Part shown: positions 22,895 to 31,506 of the stretch, piece by piece
Layout of the letters: each line of letters begins with the position of its first letter
Position numbering within the stretch: the stretch's first letter is position 1
Assembly (NCBI RefSeq): GCF_000719095.1
Contig: NZ_JOEH01000051.1
Span: forward strand, 1-46,292
DNA length: 46,292 nucleotides
Origin: Streptacidiphilus jeojiense
GTDB taxonomy: Bacteria; Actinomycetota; Actinomycetes; Streptomycetales; Streptomycetaceae
Direction: 5' to 3'
The notes under the pieces: generated by a model
Databases searched by the model: none
Seen by the model: the letters and a program-made list of their open reading frames with translations, nothing else
Told to the model about the DNA's origin: nothing
Made by a program: the position numbers and the translations under genes

Positions 22895-24163
22895 ATGGAC
22901 GGTTCCACCCGCAGGCCACTTGCTCCCCCCGCCGCTGGCTGCGCCCGGCAGCGAAGCCGGGACATCGCCGGGGCGGCGGGAGTCGCCTGCCTGCTCCTGG
23001 TCAGTGCCCTCGCCGCGAAGGCCACCGGTGGAGCCGAAGCCCTCGGCCCGACCCGTCAGGCGACGCACCTGACCGGGTGGCTGCTGGCCGTCATCCTGGT
23101 CACCTGCGTCGCGCTGCCCTGGCGGCGGCGCCGACCGCTGACTGTGGTCGCCGTGACCACCGCTGGCGCGGCCGTCTACCTGGCGGGACGCGGCTCTCCG
23201 CCCACCCTGCTGATCGCCCCCATGATCGCGCTCTACCACCTCGCGGCCACCTTCGACCGCCGCAGCGCCCTGGTCTACGGGCTGCCGGCGGTGGCCGTCC
23301 TAGTGGGCTCGGTCGGGCTGCTGCGTCCCGGTGTCTGGTACGACCCGATCATCCTGGCGGTGACCGCGCTGACGCTGCTGGCCCTCGCCGCAGGGGACGC
23401 CACGCGTAGCCGTCGGGCCGTGCTGGCCGCGGCCCAGGAGCGGGCTCACCGCGCCGAACACGAGCGGGACCTGGAGTCACGCCGCCTACTCATCGAGGAG
23501 CGGCTACGGATCTCCCGCGACCTGCACGACCAGGTCGGCCACCAACTGGCCCTGATCCACGTGCACGCCGGAGCGGCCGACTACGTCCTGGACGAGCAGC
23601 CCGCCCAGGTCCGGGCCTCCCTCGCGCACATCCGCGACGCGGCCAAGACCGCGCTTGAGGAGCTCAAGGACACCGTCGGCCTGCTCCGGGAGCCCTCCGA
23701 CGGCATCCGGCCCACCGAGCCCACGGTCGGTCTCGACGCCCTCGACGAGCTCGTCGAGACCTTCCAGGCATCCGGCCTGCCGGTGGAGTGCCGCCGCGAG
23801 GGCCGGCCGGGACCGCTGGCATCGGCTGCGGACGTGACGGCCTACCGAATCGTCCAGGAAGCGCTGACCAACGTGTGCAAGCACGCCGGGTCCGTCCGCA
23901 CCACCATCGGCCTGACCTACGAGCCCGGACGGCTGCGCATCGTCGTCGACAACGAGGGCCAGCGGCTTGGGCCGCTGAGCGACCAGAGTGACGAGGGACG
24001 TGGCCACGGCCTGCGCGGCATGCGTGAACGCACGCAGATCATCGGCGGCAGCCTCGACGCCGGCCCCCGCGACGCAGGCGGGTTCCGCGTCAGCGCCACG
24101 CTCCCGCTCTCCCCTGTGCCCGACCCGGCCGAGCAGTTCGCGTCGGCCGGGGGCCGCTCATGA
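22895..24163 (+). CDS. NarL-type sensor histidine kinase
   Basis: 422 residues. Four or five membrane spans (about 28-45, 60-77, 84-100, 104-120, 133-167) are followed by a HisKA_3 domain with phospho-acceptor His211 (RISRDLHDQVGHQLAL) and a HATPase domain (AYRIVQEALTNVCKHAG with the N box; VDNEG; GRGHGLRGMRERTQIIGGSL with the G box). There are only small external loops, so it probably senses a membrane or lipid signal. ATG 22895 is the likely start; an in-frame GTG lies 9 bp upstream. A TAGCGT box about seven bases before suggests a leaderless mRNA. The receiver-regulator gene overlaps by 4 bp. Confidence 0.87.
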   Translation: MDGSTRRPLAPPAAGCARQRSRDIAGAAGVACLLLVSALAAKATGGAEALGPTRQATHLTGWLLAVILVTCVALPWRRRRPLTVVAVTTAGAAVYLAGRGSPPTLLIAPMIALYHLAATFDRRSALVYGLPAVAVLVGSVGLLRPGVWYDPIILAVTALTLLALAAGDATRSRRAVLAAAQERAHRAEHERDLESRRLLIEERLRISRDLHDQVGHQLALIHVHAGAADYVLDEQPAQVRASLAHIRDAAKTALEELKDTVGLLREPSDGIRPTEPTVGLDALDELVETFQASGLPVECRREGRPGPLASAADVTAYRIVQEALTNVCKHAGSVRTTIGLTYEPGRLRIVVDNEGQRLGPLSDQSDEGRGHGLRGMRERTQIIGGSLDAGPRDAGGFRVSATLPLSPVPDPAEQFASAGGRS

Positions 24164-24843
24164 GCATCCGCGTGCTGCTGGCCGACGACCAGGCCCTGCT
24201 GCGGGCCGGCTTCAAGGTCCTCATCGACGCCACTGCGGGCATGGATGTCGTCGCCGAGGCCGCCAACGGCCACGAGGCCGTCCGGCTCACCCGGCAGAGC
24301 AGGCCGGATGTGGTCCTGATGGACATCCGCATGCCCGAACTGGACGGGATCGCCGCCACCCGCATGATCACCGGCGACCCGGACCTGGCTGACGTCCACG
24401 TCCTGGTCCTGACCACCTTCGAGACCGACGACTACGTCTACCAGGCCCTGCGCAGCGGAGCGAGCGGCTTCCTGGGCAAGAGCGTGGGACACCGCGAACT
24501 CATCGACGGCATCCACACCGTCGCCCTGGGCGACGCGCTGCTGACACCGGTCGCGCTCAGATCGCTCATCACCCGGCTGCTGCCCCGACAGGAGCTGCAA
24601 CAGACCCCTCACCCGGCCTTGGAGCGTCTGGCGACGCTCACCGAACGCGAGCGCCAGATCCTGGTCCTGGTCGCCGCGGGCCTGTCCAACGAGGACATCG
24701 CCACCCGACTCGACGTCAGTCCGCAGACCGCCAAGACGCACGTGAACCGGGCCATGTCCAAGCTCCATGCCCACGACCGTGCCCAACTCGTGGTCATCGC
24801 CTACGAGACCGGACTGGTCCGGCCCACGCACCTCACGCAGTGA
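24160..24843 (+). CDS. NarL/LuxR-type response regulator
   Basis: 227 residues. The receiver has Asp9/Asp10, phosphorylation site Asp55 (VVLMDIRMPELDG), Thr/Ser switch (VLTTFE) and Lys in FLGKSVG. The LuxR HTH is at about 155-215 (LTERERQILVLVAAGLSNEDIATRLDVSPQTAKTHVNRAMSKL). It overlaps the kinase gene by ATGA, forming a classical pair. Its DNA sites are probably the ACCGCG-N2-CGCGGT palindromes that lie on both sides of the pair. The likely target is the divergent MMPL exporter. Confidence 0.88.
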   Translation: MSIRVLLADDQALLRAGFKVLIDATAGMDVVAEAANGHEAVRLTRQSRPDVVLMDIRMPELDGIAATRMITGDPDLADVHVLVLTTFETDDYVYQALRSGASGFLGKSVGHRELIDGIHTVALGDALLTPVALRSLITRLLPRQELQQTPHPALERLATLTERERQILVLVAAGLSNEDIATRLDVSPQTAKTHVNRAMSKLHAHDRAQLVVIAYETGLVRPTHLTQ

Positions 24844-24851
24844 GGTGCGTG
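24825..24851 (+). terminator. Hairpin overlapping the response-regulator stop
   Basis: CACGCACCTCAC (24825-24836) pairs perfectly with GTGAGGTGCGTG (24840-24851) over a three-base loop. The TGA stop (24841-24843) lies in the right arm. No T tract. Confidence 0.6.
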
Positions 24852-24870
24852 CCGCACCTGGCGGACGCGC

Positions 24871-24923
24871 ACCGCGCTCGCGGTACGCCGCAGAGTCACG
24901 CATACCGCGGGCGCGGTATGCGT
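24871..24923. promoter_or_regulatory. Two more copies of the ACCGCG-N2-CGCGGT palindrome
   Basis: ACCGCG-CT-CGCGGT is at 24871-24884. ACCGCG-GG-CGCGGT is at 24904-24917, where it extends to a 12-bp perfect inverted repeat (ACGCATACCGCG at 24898-24909 and its complement at 24912-24923). They lie between the response regulator and the protease gene. Confidence 0.6.
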
Positions 24924-25210
24924 GTGGCAACCAGAGGTGGACGCGCGCGGCATCGGGGGCGGGCAGGCTGGTGCGCAATTCGCAGTGCCTTTCGTCCGCA
25001 GCGTCACCAACACACCCTGTTCGGGAATTCCCGCAAGAATTGGGCCCGTCGCTGTTTCTGGCATGCCGGAAAACCGCCCGGTCGGTGACGCCCTGACGAC
25101 ATGGCCAATAAGCGCCAGTCACAGCCGTTGCCCCGAAAAGTCAGCCGTCCCTACCGTCCTCCGGTACCGGTGCACGACGTGTACCGCGTCCCCCCACGGA
25201 GGTTCCACAC
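24924..25210. other. Intergenic leader of the protease gene
   Basis: 287 bp without a convincing gene. Several frames are open only by GC bias. GGAGGT at about 25195-25200 serves the GTG at 25211. The palindromes at 24871-24923 are about 300 bp upstream, so the protease could belong to the same regulon. No promoter boxes were identified with confidence. Confidence 0.4.
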
Positions 25211-28200
25211 GTGCGTGCAAGAAGAACCCTGCGCGCAGTGGCCACAGCCGCTGCCGCACTGGCAGCGCTCATAGTGCCGCTGTCATCCGCAACTCCCGCC
25301 GCAGCCACCCCCGCGGCTGGTTCCCCGTACTCGGCAGCCCAAGGCCAGACCCCGGCGCAGACCACTGCCGACCAAGGCATCACCCAGCACCCGGTGCGCA
25401 ACGCGTGCGACACCGCGCCGAAGACCGGATTCGCACGCTGCTTCGCCGAGGTCCGCACCGACGTCAAGGGACACATCGGCCCGTCGGCCGCCACGGACAG
25501 CGTCGCCGGCTACGGTCCGGCCGATCTGGTCAGCGCCTACAAGCTGCCCTCGTCATCGACGGCCGGCACCGGGCAGACGGTCGCGGTCGTGGACGCCTAC
25601 GACGACCCGAACGCCGCCGCGGACCTGGCCACCTACCGGTCCCAGTACGGCCTGCCTCCCTGCACGACGGACAGCGGCTGCTTCACCAAGGTCGCGCAGG
25701 ACGGCAGCAAGCACTACCCGGCCCCGAACTCCGGTTGGGCGATGGAGATCTCCCTGGACCTGGACATGGTCTCGGCCACCTGCCCGAACTGCCACATCCT
25801 GCTGGTCGAGGCGAACGACAGCTGGCTGCCGAGCCTGGGCGCCGCCGTCGACGAGGCCGTGGCACTGGGCGCCAAGTACGTGTCCAACAGCTACGGAGGC
25901 AGCGAGGACCCCGCGGATGTCACCGCGGAGAACAGCTACTACAACCACCCGGGCATCGCGCTCACCGTGAGCAGCGGCGACAACGCCTATGGCGTCGAAT
26001 ACCCGGCCGCCTCGCAGTACGTGACCGCGGTCGGCGGCACCTCGCTGACCCCCGACACCTCGGCCGCCCGGGGCTGGCACGAATCAGCCTGGTCAGGCAG
26101 CGGCAGCGGATGCTCTGAATACGTGACCAAGCCCTCTTGGCAGAAGGACACCGGCTGTCCCGGCAGGACCGTGGCGGACGTGTCGGCCGTCGCCGACCCG
26201 AACACCGGCGTGGCGATCTACGACAGCTTCTACACCAGCGGCTGGGCCGTCGTGGGCGGAACCAGCGTCTCCGCCCCGATCGTCGCGGGTGCCTACGCGC
26301 TGGCGGGAACCCCCGTCGCCGGCACCTACCCCGCCTCCTACCCGTACGCGAACACCAAGGCCCTGTTCGACGTCACCGGTGGCCTCAACGGCACCTGCAC
26401 CCCGGCCTACCTGTGCACCGCGGGCGCTGGCTACGACGGTCCGACCGGCCTGGGCACCCCCAACGGCGTCGCCGCGCTCACCACCGGGCCGCACGGCAGC
26501 GTCACCGGGACGGTCACCAACGCGGCCACAGGCAAACCGATCACTGGCGCGGTAGTCGACGCGGGGCAGCAGTCCGCAGTCACCGACGCCGCCGGAAAGT
26601 ACACCCTCACCCTGCCAGCGGGCAGCTACAGCCTGACGGTCAAGGACTTCGGGTACGCCACCCGGACCGTCGGCGGCGTGGTGGTCAAGAACGGCGCGGC
26701 CACCACCCGGAACATCACGGTCAGCGCCGTCAAGAGCACCACGCTGACCGGCAAGGTCACCGACGGATCCGGGCACGGCTGGCCGCTGTCAGCCAAGGTG
26801 AGCGTCCAGGGTACCCCGGCGTCCACCTACACCGACCCGGCGACCGGCCGCTACACCCTGACCCTCCCGGACAACGCCGCCTACAAGATCGTCGTGGATC
26901 CCGCCTACACCGGCTACCAGCAGACGACCACGGACGTGACGGTCGGTACTGCCGGCGTGGCAAGGGACGTCAGCGTGCCGGTGGACGCGTACACGTGCAG
27001 CGCCGCGGGCTATCACCTGTCCTACGACGGGGCCACGCAGACCTTCGACTCCACCTCGACGCCGTCCGGCTGGTCGGTTGCCAACGCGACCGGCACCACC
27101 TATGGCTGGGAGTTCGACAACCCGGAGAAGAACCAGAACAACACCGGCGGATCGGGCAACTTCGCGATCGCCACCAGCCTCAACTACGGCCCCGCCGGCA
27201 ATGAGGACACCGAGCTGACCACACCGGTGACCGACCTGAGCAAGGACTCCTCGCCCTACCTGCAGTTCGACTCCAACCTGCTCGGCGGCTTCTACGACCA
27301 GCAGTCAGCCGACCTCAGCGTGGACGGCGGTGCCACCTGGACCAGCGTGTGGTCCAAGACCGGCGACGCAGGCGCCCCGGGCCCGGACCAAGTGGTGATC
27401 CCGCTGCCGACGGCCGCGGGCAAGAGCCAGGTGCAGGTCAGGTTCCACTACTACAGCATCAATGGCGTGTACTGGGAGCTCGACAACGTGTTCCTGGGCA
27501 ACCGGACGTGCACCCCGACGGCGGGCGGCCTGGCCGAGGGAACCGTGCACGACAGCAACACCGGGGCCGGCGTCGACGGCGCCACCGTGACGGCCGCCGG
27601 ACAGAGCACGACGACCGGAGCCGGACCCGCGGCCGGCTCGTTCTCCCTGTTCCTCCCGGCCACCGGCAGCCAGCAGTTCACCGCCGCGAAGACCCACTAC
27701 GTCACGGGCAAGGCGACCGGCATCCTGGCCGCGGACCAGGCGACCCCGGTCAGCCTCACGATGCAGGCCGGACGGCTGACCGTCTCCGGACCGGTCAAGG
27801 CCACGGTCGCCATGGGCAGCAGCACCACCAAGACGATCAAACTCACCGACACCGGCAAGACCCCGGTCCACGTCAAGCTCTACCAGGCGCCCGGCACCGT
27901 CACCGTCCTCGGTGCCAACCCCGACGTGAACGGCGCGCCGGTCCAGCGCATCAGCGGGACGTTCAGCCCGCTGCCCGCTTCCCGCCTCAAGAAGCCCACC
28001 AGCACGCCGGCACCCTCGGCACAGCCCTACAACACCCCGTGGACCCCGCTCGGCAACCACCCCACCACCATCATGGACAACGCGGCGGCCACCGACCCGG
28101 CCACCGGCCTGGTGTACTCCGTCGGCGGCTACGACGGCCTGTTCATCACCGACGCCGCCTACGCGTACAACCCGGCCACCAAGGCATGGAAGACCCTCCC

Positions 28201-29398
28201 GCCGATGCCGCACACCAGGGAGGCCGCGCAGGCCGCGTTCATCAACGGGAAGCTGTACGTCGTGGGCGGCTGGAGCGTGGTCGGCGGCTGGGACATCCAC
28301 ACCATCACCATCCCCCAGGTCGACATCTACGACCCGTCCACCAACACCTGGTCCACCGGCGCGAACAACCCCAAACCGTACGCCGGCGCGGCGGCCGCCG
28401 TGGTGGGCGCCAAGCTGTACGTCGTCGGTGGCTGCGACCCGGACAACTGCGGCCACACCGACGTGCAGATCTACGACCCGCTGACGAACACGTGGGGCAG
28501 CGCGGCCAGGTACCCCGAGTCCATCGCCTGGGAAGGATGCGGCGCCATCAGCGGCCGCATCTACTGCGCCGGCGGCTCGAACACCACCGCGGACACCACG
28601 GACGCCTTCACCTACAACTCGGCCACCGACCGCTGGACCCAGATCGCCTCGCTGCCCATGGACCTGTGGGCGATGAGCTACACCGCGGCCGACGGCAAGC
28701 TGCTGCTGTCCGGCGGTGTGACCAACGGGTTCTCGACCGTCACCAACCAGGGCTACGCCTACGACGCCGCGCTGGGCGAATGGGCGGCGCTGCCGAACGC
28801 GAACACCACCGTCTACCGCGGCGGCGGCGCGTGCGGCTTCTACCGGATCGGCGGCTCACTGGGCGGCATGGCCCCGGTCAACACCGCACAGCAACTTCCC
28901 GGCTACGCCGACTGCGGGACCTCCCAGGTCTCGTGGCTGACGCAGAGCAAGGACGGCTTCACCGTCAACCCGGGCGCGTCCGTCACGGTCACCCTCAAGC
29001 TGAACGCAGCCGGCAAGTCGGTGTCCCAGCCGGGCGCCTACACGGCGCAGCTGCTCGTCACCGACGACACGCCCTACGCCGGCCAGCGAGTCAAGGTGAC
29101 AATGAACGCCACCCCGCCCAAGACCTGGGGCAAGATCACCGGCACCATCACCGGACTCGCCTGTGCCGGAACCACGCCCCTGGCAGGAGCCACCGTCCAG
29201 ATCACCTCCGGAGCGACCAGCTACACCCTCAAGACGGACGCCAACGGGACGTACGCTCTCTGGCTCCCCGCCAGCAAGAACCCGCTGACCGTCATCGCCT
29301 CGCGAGACGGCTGGCAGCCGCAGGCTGCCAGCCTCACCGTCCGGCAACAGCAGACCCTCGTCAAGAACTTCGCCTTGAAGCCGAACGTGGCGTGCTGA
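25211..29398 (+). CDS. Secreted sedolisin (S53) protease fused to carboxypeptidase-regulatory-like, jelly-roll-like and Kelch domains
   Basis: 1395 residues. Signal peptide 1-32 (basic start, alanine-rich core, cut near ATPAAA). The S53 catalytic domain (about 95-425) has Glu179 and Asp183 (WAMEISLDLD), oxyanion Asp257 (SSGD) and nucleophile Ser352 (GGTSVSAP), so it should be active. There are only some 60-90 residues before it, much less than the usual long sedolisin pro-domain. Then carboxypeptidase-regulatory-like repeats (428-510, 511-592), a jelly-roll-like segment (600-770), a third regulatory repeat (about 775-855), an Ig-like segment, a Kelch propeller (about 985-1245, repeats with GG, Y and W), an Ig-like segment and a last regulatory repeat (1315-1395). 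The acidic protease and the ligand-binding propeller suggest a secreted enzyme that docks on polymers or cell surfaces. RBS GGAGGT. Confidence 0.85.
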   Translation: MRARRTLRAVATAAAALAALIVPLSSATPAAATPAAGSPYSAAQGQTPAQTTADQGITQHPVRNACDTAPKTGFARCFAEVRTDVKGHIGPSAATDSVAGYGPADLVSAYKLPSSSTAGTGQTVAVVDAYDDPNAAADLATYRSQYGLPPCTTDSGCFTKVAQDGSKHYPAPNSGWAMEISLDLDMVSATCPNCHILLVEANDSWLPSLGAAVDEAVALGAKYVSNSYGGSEDPADVTAENSYYNHPGIALTVSSGDNAYGVEYPAASQYVTAVGGTSLTPDTSAARGWHESAWSGSGSGCSEYVTKPSWQKDTGCPGRTVADVSAVADPNTGVAIYDSFYTSGWAVVGGTSVSAPIVAGAYALAGTPVAGTYPASYPYANTKALFDVTGGLNGTCTPAYLCTAGAGYDGPTGLGTPNGVAALTTGPHGSVTGTVTNAATGKPITGAVVDAGQQSAVTDAAGKYTLTLPAGSYSLTVKDFGYATRTVGGVVVKNGAATTRNITVSAVKSTTLTGKVTDGSGHGWPLSAKVSVQGTPASTYTDPATGRYTLTLPDNAAYKIVVDPAYTGYQQTTTDVTVGTAGVARDVSVPVDAYTCSAAGYHLSYDGATQTFDSTSTPSGWSVANATGTTYGWEFDNPEKNQNNTGGSGNFAIATSLNYGPAGNEDTELTTPVTDLSKDSSPYLQFDSNLLGGFYDQQSADLSVDGGATWTSVWSKTGDAGAPGPDQVVIPLPTAAGKSQVQVRFHYYSINGVYWELDNVFLGNRTCTPTAGGLAEGTVHDSNTGAGVDGATVTAAGQSTTTGAGPAAGSFSLFLPATGSQQFTAAKTHYVTGKATGILAADQATPVSLTMQAGRLTVSGPVKATVAMGSSTTKTIKLTDTGKTPVHVKLYQAPGTVTVLGANPDVNGAPVQRISGTFSPLPASRLKKPTSTPAPSAQPYNTPWTPLGNHPTTIMDNAAATDPATGLVYSVGGYDGLFITDAAYAYNPATKAWKTLPPMPHTREAAQAAFINGKLYVVGGWSVVGGWDIHTITIPQVDIYDPSTNTWSTGANNPKPYAGAAAAVVGAKLYVVGGCDPDNCGHTDVQIYDPLTNTWGSAARYPESIAWEGCGAISGRIYCAGGSNTTADTTDAFTYNSATDRWTQIASLPMDLWAMSYTAADGKLLLSGGVTNGFSTVTNQGYAYDAALGEWAALPNANTTVYRGGGACGFYRIGGSLGGMAPVNTAQQLPGYADCGTSQVSWLTQSKDGFTVNPGASVTVTLKLNAAGKSVSQPGAYTAQLLVTDDTPYAGQRVKVTMNATPPKTWGKITGTITGLACAGTTPLAGATVQITSGATSYTLKTDANGTYALWLPASKNPLTVIASRDGWQPQAASLTVRQQQTLVKNFALKPNVAC

Positions 29399-29501
29399 CG
29401 AGCAAGCCCAACACCGCATGAACCGGCGGCCGAGGCGCACTCCAGCGCCCCGGCCACCGGCAGCACAGCACTCTGGACCGGGACCCCGGGCGAGGGGACG
29501 C

Positions 29502-30533
29502 ATGAACAAGCCGTCGCTGCTTTCTCCGCTGGCACATGGAAGTTGGATCATGCTCGAAGCTCTGGGACTGAGCACGGCAGAGGAGGCCGCATACTCCTGG
29601 CTCCTGGATCGGGGCCCCACCGCGGAGGAGGAGTTCATCGAGCGGCTCACCGGTCTCGGGCCCACCGACGGCGAAGACGGTACCCTCGCGACGCTGGTGG
29701 CGAAGGGGCTGGTGACCCGCCTCCCCGGGATTCCCCGACAGGTCACCGCCTCCCCACCTGAGATCACACTCGAACATCTCGCCCACGCACGCGAGACAGA
29801 ACTGCACCGGGCCAGGCGAGCGATCGTCGACCTGCAGAACCGCTACCGGCTCAGCTCGGCCAGGGACTCCTCCCATGAACTGGTCGAGATCCTGCACGGC
29901 TCCGAGGCCATCGCCAGCAGAGCAGAGGTCATGGTGAGCAGCACGCGCACGGAGTTCTTCGGCATCGACGCACCACCGCACCACGCCAACACCTCAGTGC
30001 CGAACCCCCACGAGCTCCAACTGCTCGCCCAGGGCGTCAGATGCCGGTCCATCTACGACAGCAGGAGCCTGGAAATACCTGGCTACCTGGAGGTCGTCGA
30101 AGAAATGATCAGCTCCGGCGAAGAGGCTCGAGTGATCGACCGTGCCCCATTGAAGCTCGCGATCTCCGACCGCACCTTCGCCCTCGCACCCCTGGAGAGC
30201 GACATGACCAAGAGGGCCGGCATGCTCTTCATCCGCAAGTGCGGACTGCTCGACGCCCTGGCCGAACTGTTCGAGTCCGTCTGGGCCCGCGCGATCCCGC
30301 TGAACCTGACCGGCACCTTCGACACCGGCTACGGCGCCGACGGCCGACCGGGAGACGACGACCGCAGGCTGCTGGCCATGCTCGCCTCTGGCCTGCCCGA
30401 CGACAGCATCAGCCGCGCCCTGGGAATCAGCCACCGCACGATGCAGCGCCGCCTGCACCGGCTGCAGCAGCAGCTCCACGCCCCCACCAGGTTCCAGCTG
30501 GCCATGCAAGCCTGCCGCCGAGGCTGGCTGTGA
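29502..30533 (+). CDS. TrmB-like sensor / LuxR HTH regulator
   Basis: 343 residues from ATG 29502, with GAGGGGAC upstream; an ATG at 29418 would add 28 residues of low-complexity sequence and lacks a clear site. The N-terminus (MLEALGLSTAEEAAYSWLLDRGP) is a TrmB-type winged-helix beginning. A middle domain contains HELVEILHGSEAIASRAEVMVSS and FALAPLESDMT, as in the phospholipase-D-like sensor domain of this regulator type. The end has a LuxR HTH (RRLLAMLASGLPDDSISRALGISHRTMQRRLHRL). It lies 100 bp after the protease stop in the same direction, so it may regulate that gene. Confidence 0.75.
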   Translation: MNKPSLLSPLAHGSWIMLEALGLSTAEEAAYSWLLDRGPTAEEEFIERLTGLGPTDGEDGTLATLVAKGLVTRLPGIPRQVTASPPEITLEHLAHARETELHRARRAIVDLQNRYRLSSARDSSHELVEILHGSEAIASRAEVMVSSTRTEFFGIDAPPHHANTSVPNPHELQLLAQGVRCRSIYDSRSLEIPGYLEVVEEMISSGEEARVIDRAPLKLAISDRTFALAPLESDMTKRAGMLFIRKCGLLDALAELFESVWARAIPLNLTGTFDTGYGADGRPGDDDRRLLAMLASGLPDDSISRALGISHRTMQRRLHRLQQQLHAPTRFQLAMQACRRGWL

Positions 30534-30662
30534 TCACCCACTGGATGATCCGCCAGAGCAAGTGCACAGAACACCCACCTCCGCTAGGCCATACGGACGT
30601 CCGCGGCTGCGACCCCTGCACGGGATACCTACCATGACACTCAGGTTGAAGATGGTGACTCT

Positions 30663-31346
30663 ATGCAGTCAGTTCAGATCACCCAATCGACCGAACAGAC
30701 GGCAATGGGGACGCGAGGGAGCGGATACGACATGCAACCAGGAGTCCTCACGCTTGCGCTGATCAGCATCGCCGGCCTCGTTGGCTACCTGGGACTATTC
30801 GTCGCGCTGCACCGTCTGCCCACCGGATACAGCCCCGTCCGGCATGCCGTGAGCGACTACGCCGTAGGCGATTCCAAGTCCCTGTTCGGCAAGGCCCTGG
30901 CGCTGTCGTCCTTCGCCGTCCTCATACTCGCCCTCGGCCTCACCTGGGAACCCGGCGCTCCGCCGCTCGCCACGAGCAGCCTCGTCTTCCTCTACCTAGT
31001 GCCCGCCATGCGCGTCGGCATGATCCTCTTCCCCACCGACCTCGAAGGCGAGAAACTCACCCCCACCGGCCGCCTGCACTACCTCTTCGCCATCGCGGCC
31101 TTCGGCTTCACCTACGCTGCGATCTCCGGCATGACCCCGGACCTGACTCCTCTCGCGCCCTGGCAGTCCGCACACGTCCTCCTCAACGCGCTCCAGTGGG
31201 CATGCCTGGTCTCGCTCGTCCTCCTCGTCGTGACCCTGCTCCCACGCTTGCGGGGCACCTTCGGACTCTTTGAACGAGCATTCCTGGTCAGTACGAACCT
31301 CTGGCTGCTCACCGTCGGCGTCTGCCTGGCGGTCAAAGCTGCCTGA
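30663..31346 (+). CDS. DUF998-family membrane protein
   Basis: 227 residues with six predicted spans (about 27-48, 72-92, 98-117, 135-155, 165-190, 204-223). The HAVSDYAVG motif after the first span and FPTDLEG between spans three and four are typical of DUF998. Function unknown. The start may be ATG 30663 or ATG 30732, which has an AGGGAG further upstream. The mRNA may be shared with the preceding regulator. Confidence 0.72.
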   Translation: MQSVQITQSTEQTAMGTRGSGYDMQPGVLTLALISIAGLVGYLGLFVALHRLPTGYSPVRHAVSDYAVGDSKSLFGKALALSSFAVLILALGLTWEPGAPPLATSSLVFLYLVPAMRVGMILFPTDLEGEKLTPTGRLHYLFAIAAFGFTYAAISGMTPDLTPLAPWQSAHVLLNALQWACLVSLVLLVVTLLPRLRGTFGLFERAFLVSTNLWLLTVGVCLAVKAA

Positions 31347-31401
31347 CGAGGTCGGGATTAGACGCAGGCAGGCCCAGGGTAAGCCTCAAGTCTCTGTCCA
31401 T

Positions 31402-31428
31402 TTGACAAGGAAAAATGTCATCTTGACA
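31402..31428. repeat. Alternating TGACA/TGTCA motif at the IS target site
   Basis: TTGACA (31402-31407), TGTCA (31416-31420) and TTGACA (31423-31428) are close together; TGTCA-TCT-TGACA is a perfect 5-3-5 palindrome. The rightmost base is the first base of the target duplication of the IS21 element. This looks like an operator or a promoter -35 region that the insertion has separated from what followed it. Confidence 0.4.
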
Positions 31429-31433
31429 GCTTG

Positions 31434-31486
31434 TGTCGGCGACGGGTGAATCGTGACCCAGTATCGGCGGGTGAAGGTTGACCCCC
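31434..31486. repeat. Left terminal repeat of the IS21 element
   Basis: Begins TGTCGGCGACGGGTGAA, identical to the reversed right end for 17 bases and similar further in (CCAGTA; TTGACCCCC). The istB stop is 21 bp inside. Confidence 0.85.
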
Positions 31487-31506
31487 ACTGCGTCAGTTGA
31501 TGTTGG

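Noticed and set aside
27349..29421. 690-codon open frame inside the protease gene in another frame
   Set aside because: Arginine-, histidine- and glycine-rich composition without domains, as expected from the frame shadow of a high-GC gene.
29418..29501. Upstream ATG of the TrmB/LuxR-like regulator
   Set aside because: The added residues are Pro/Arg-rich and there is no clear ribosome site; ATG 29502 has one.
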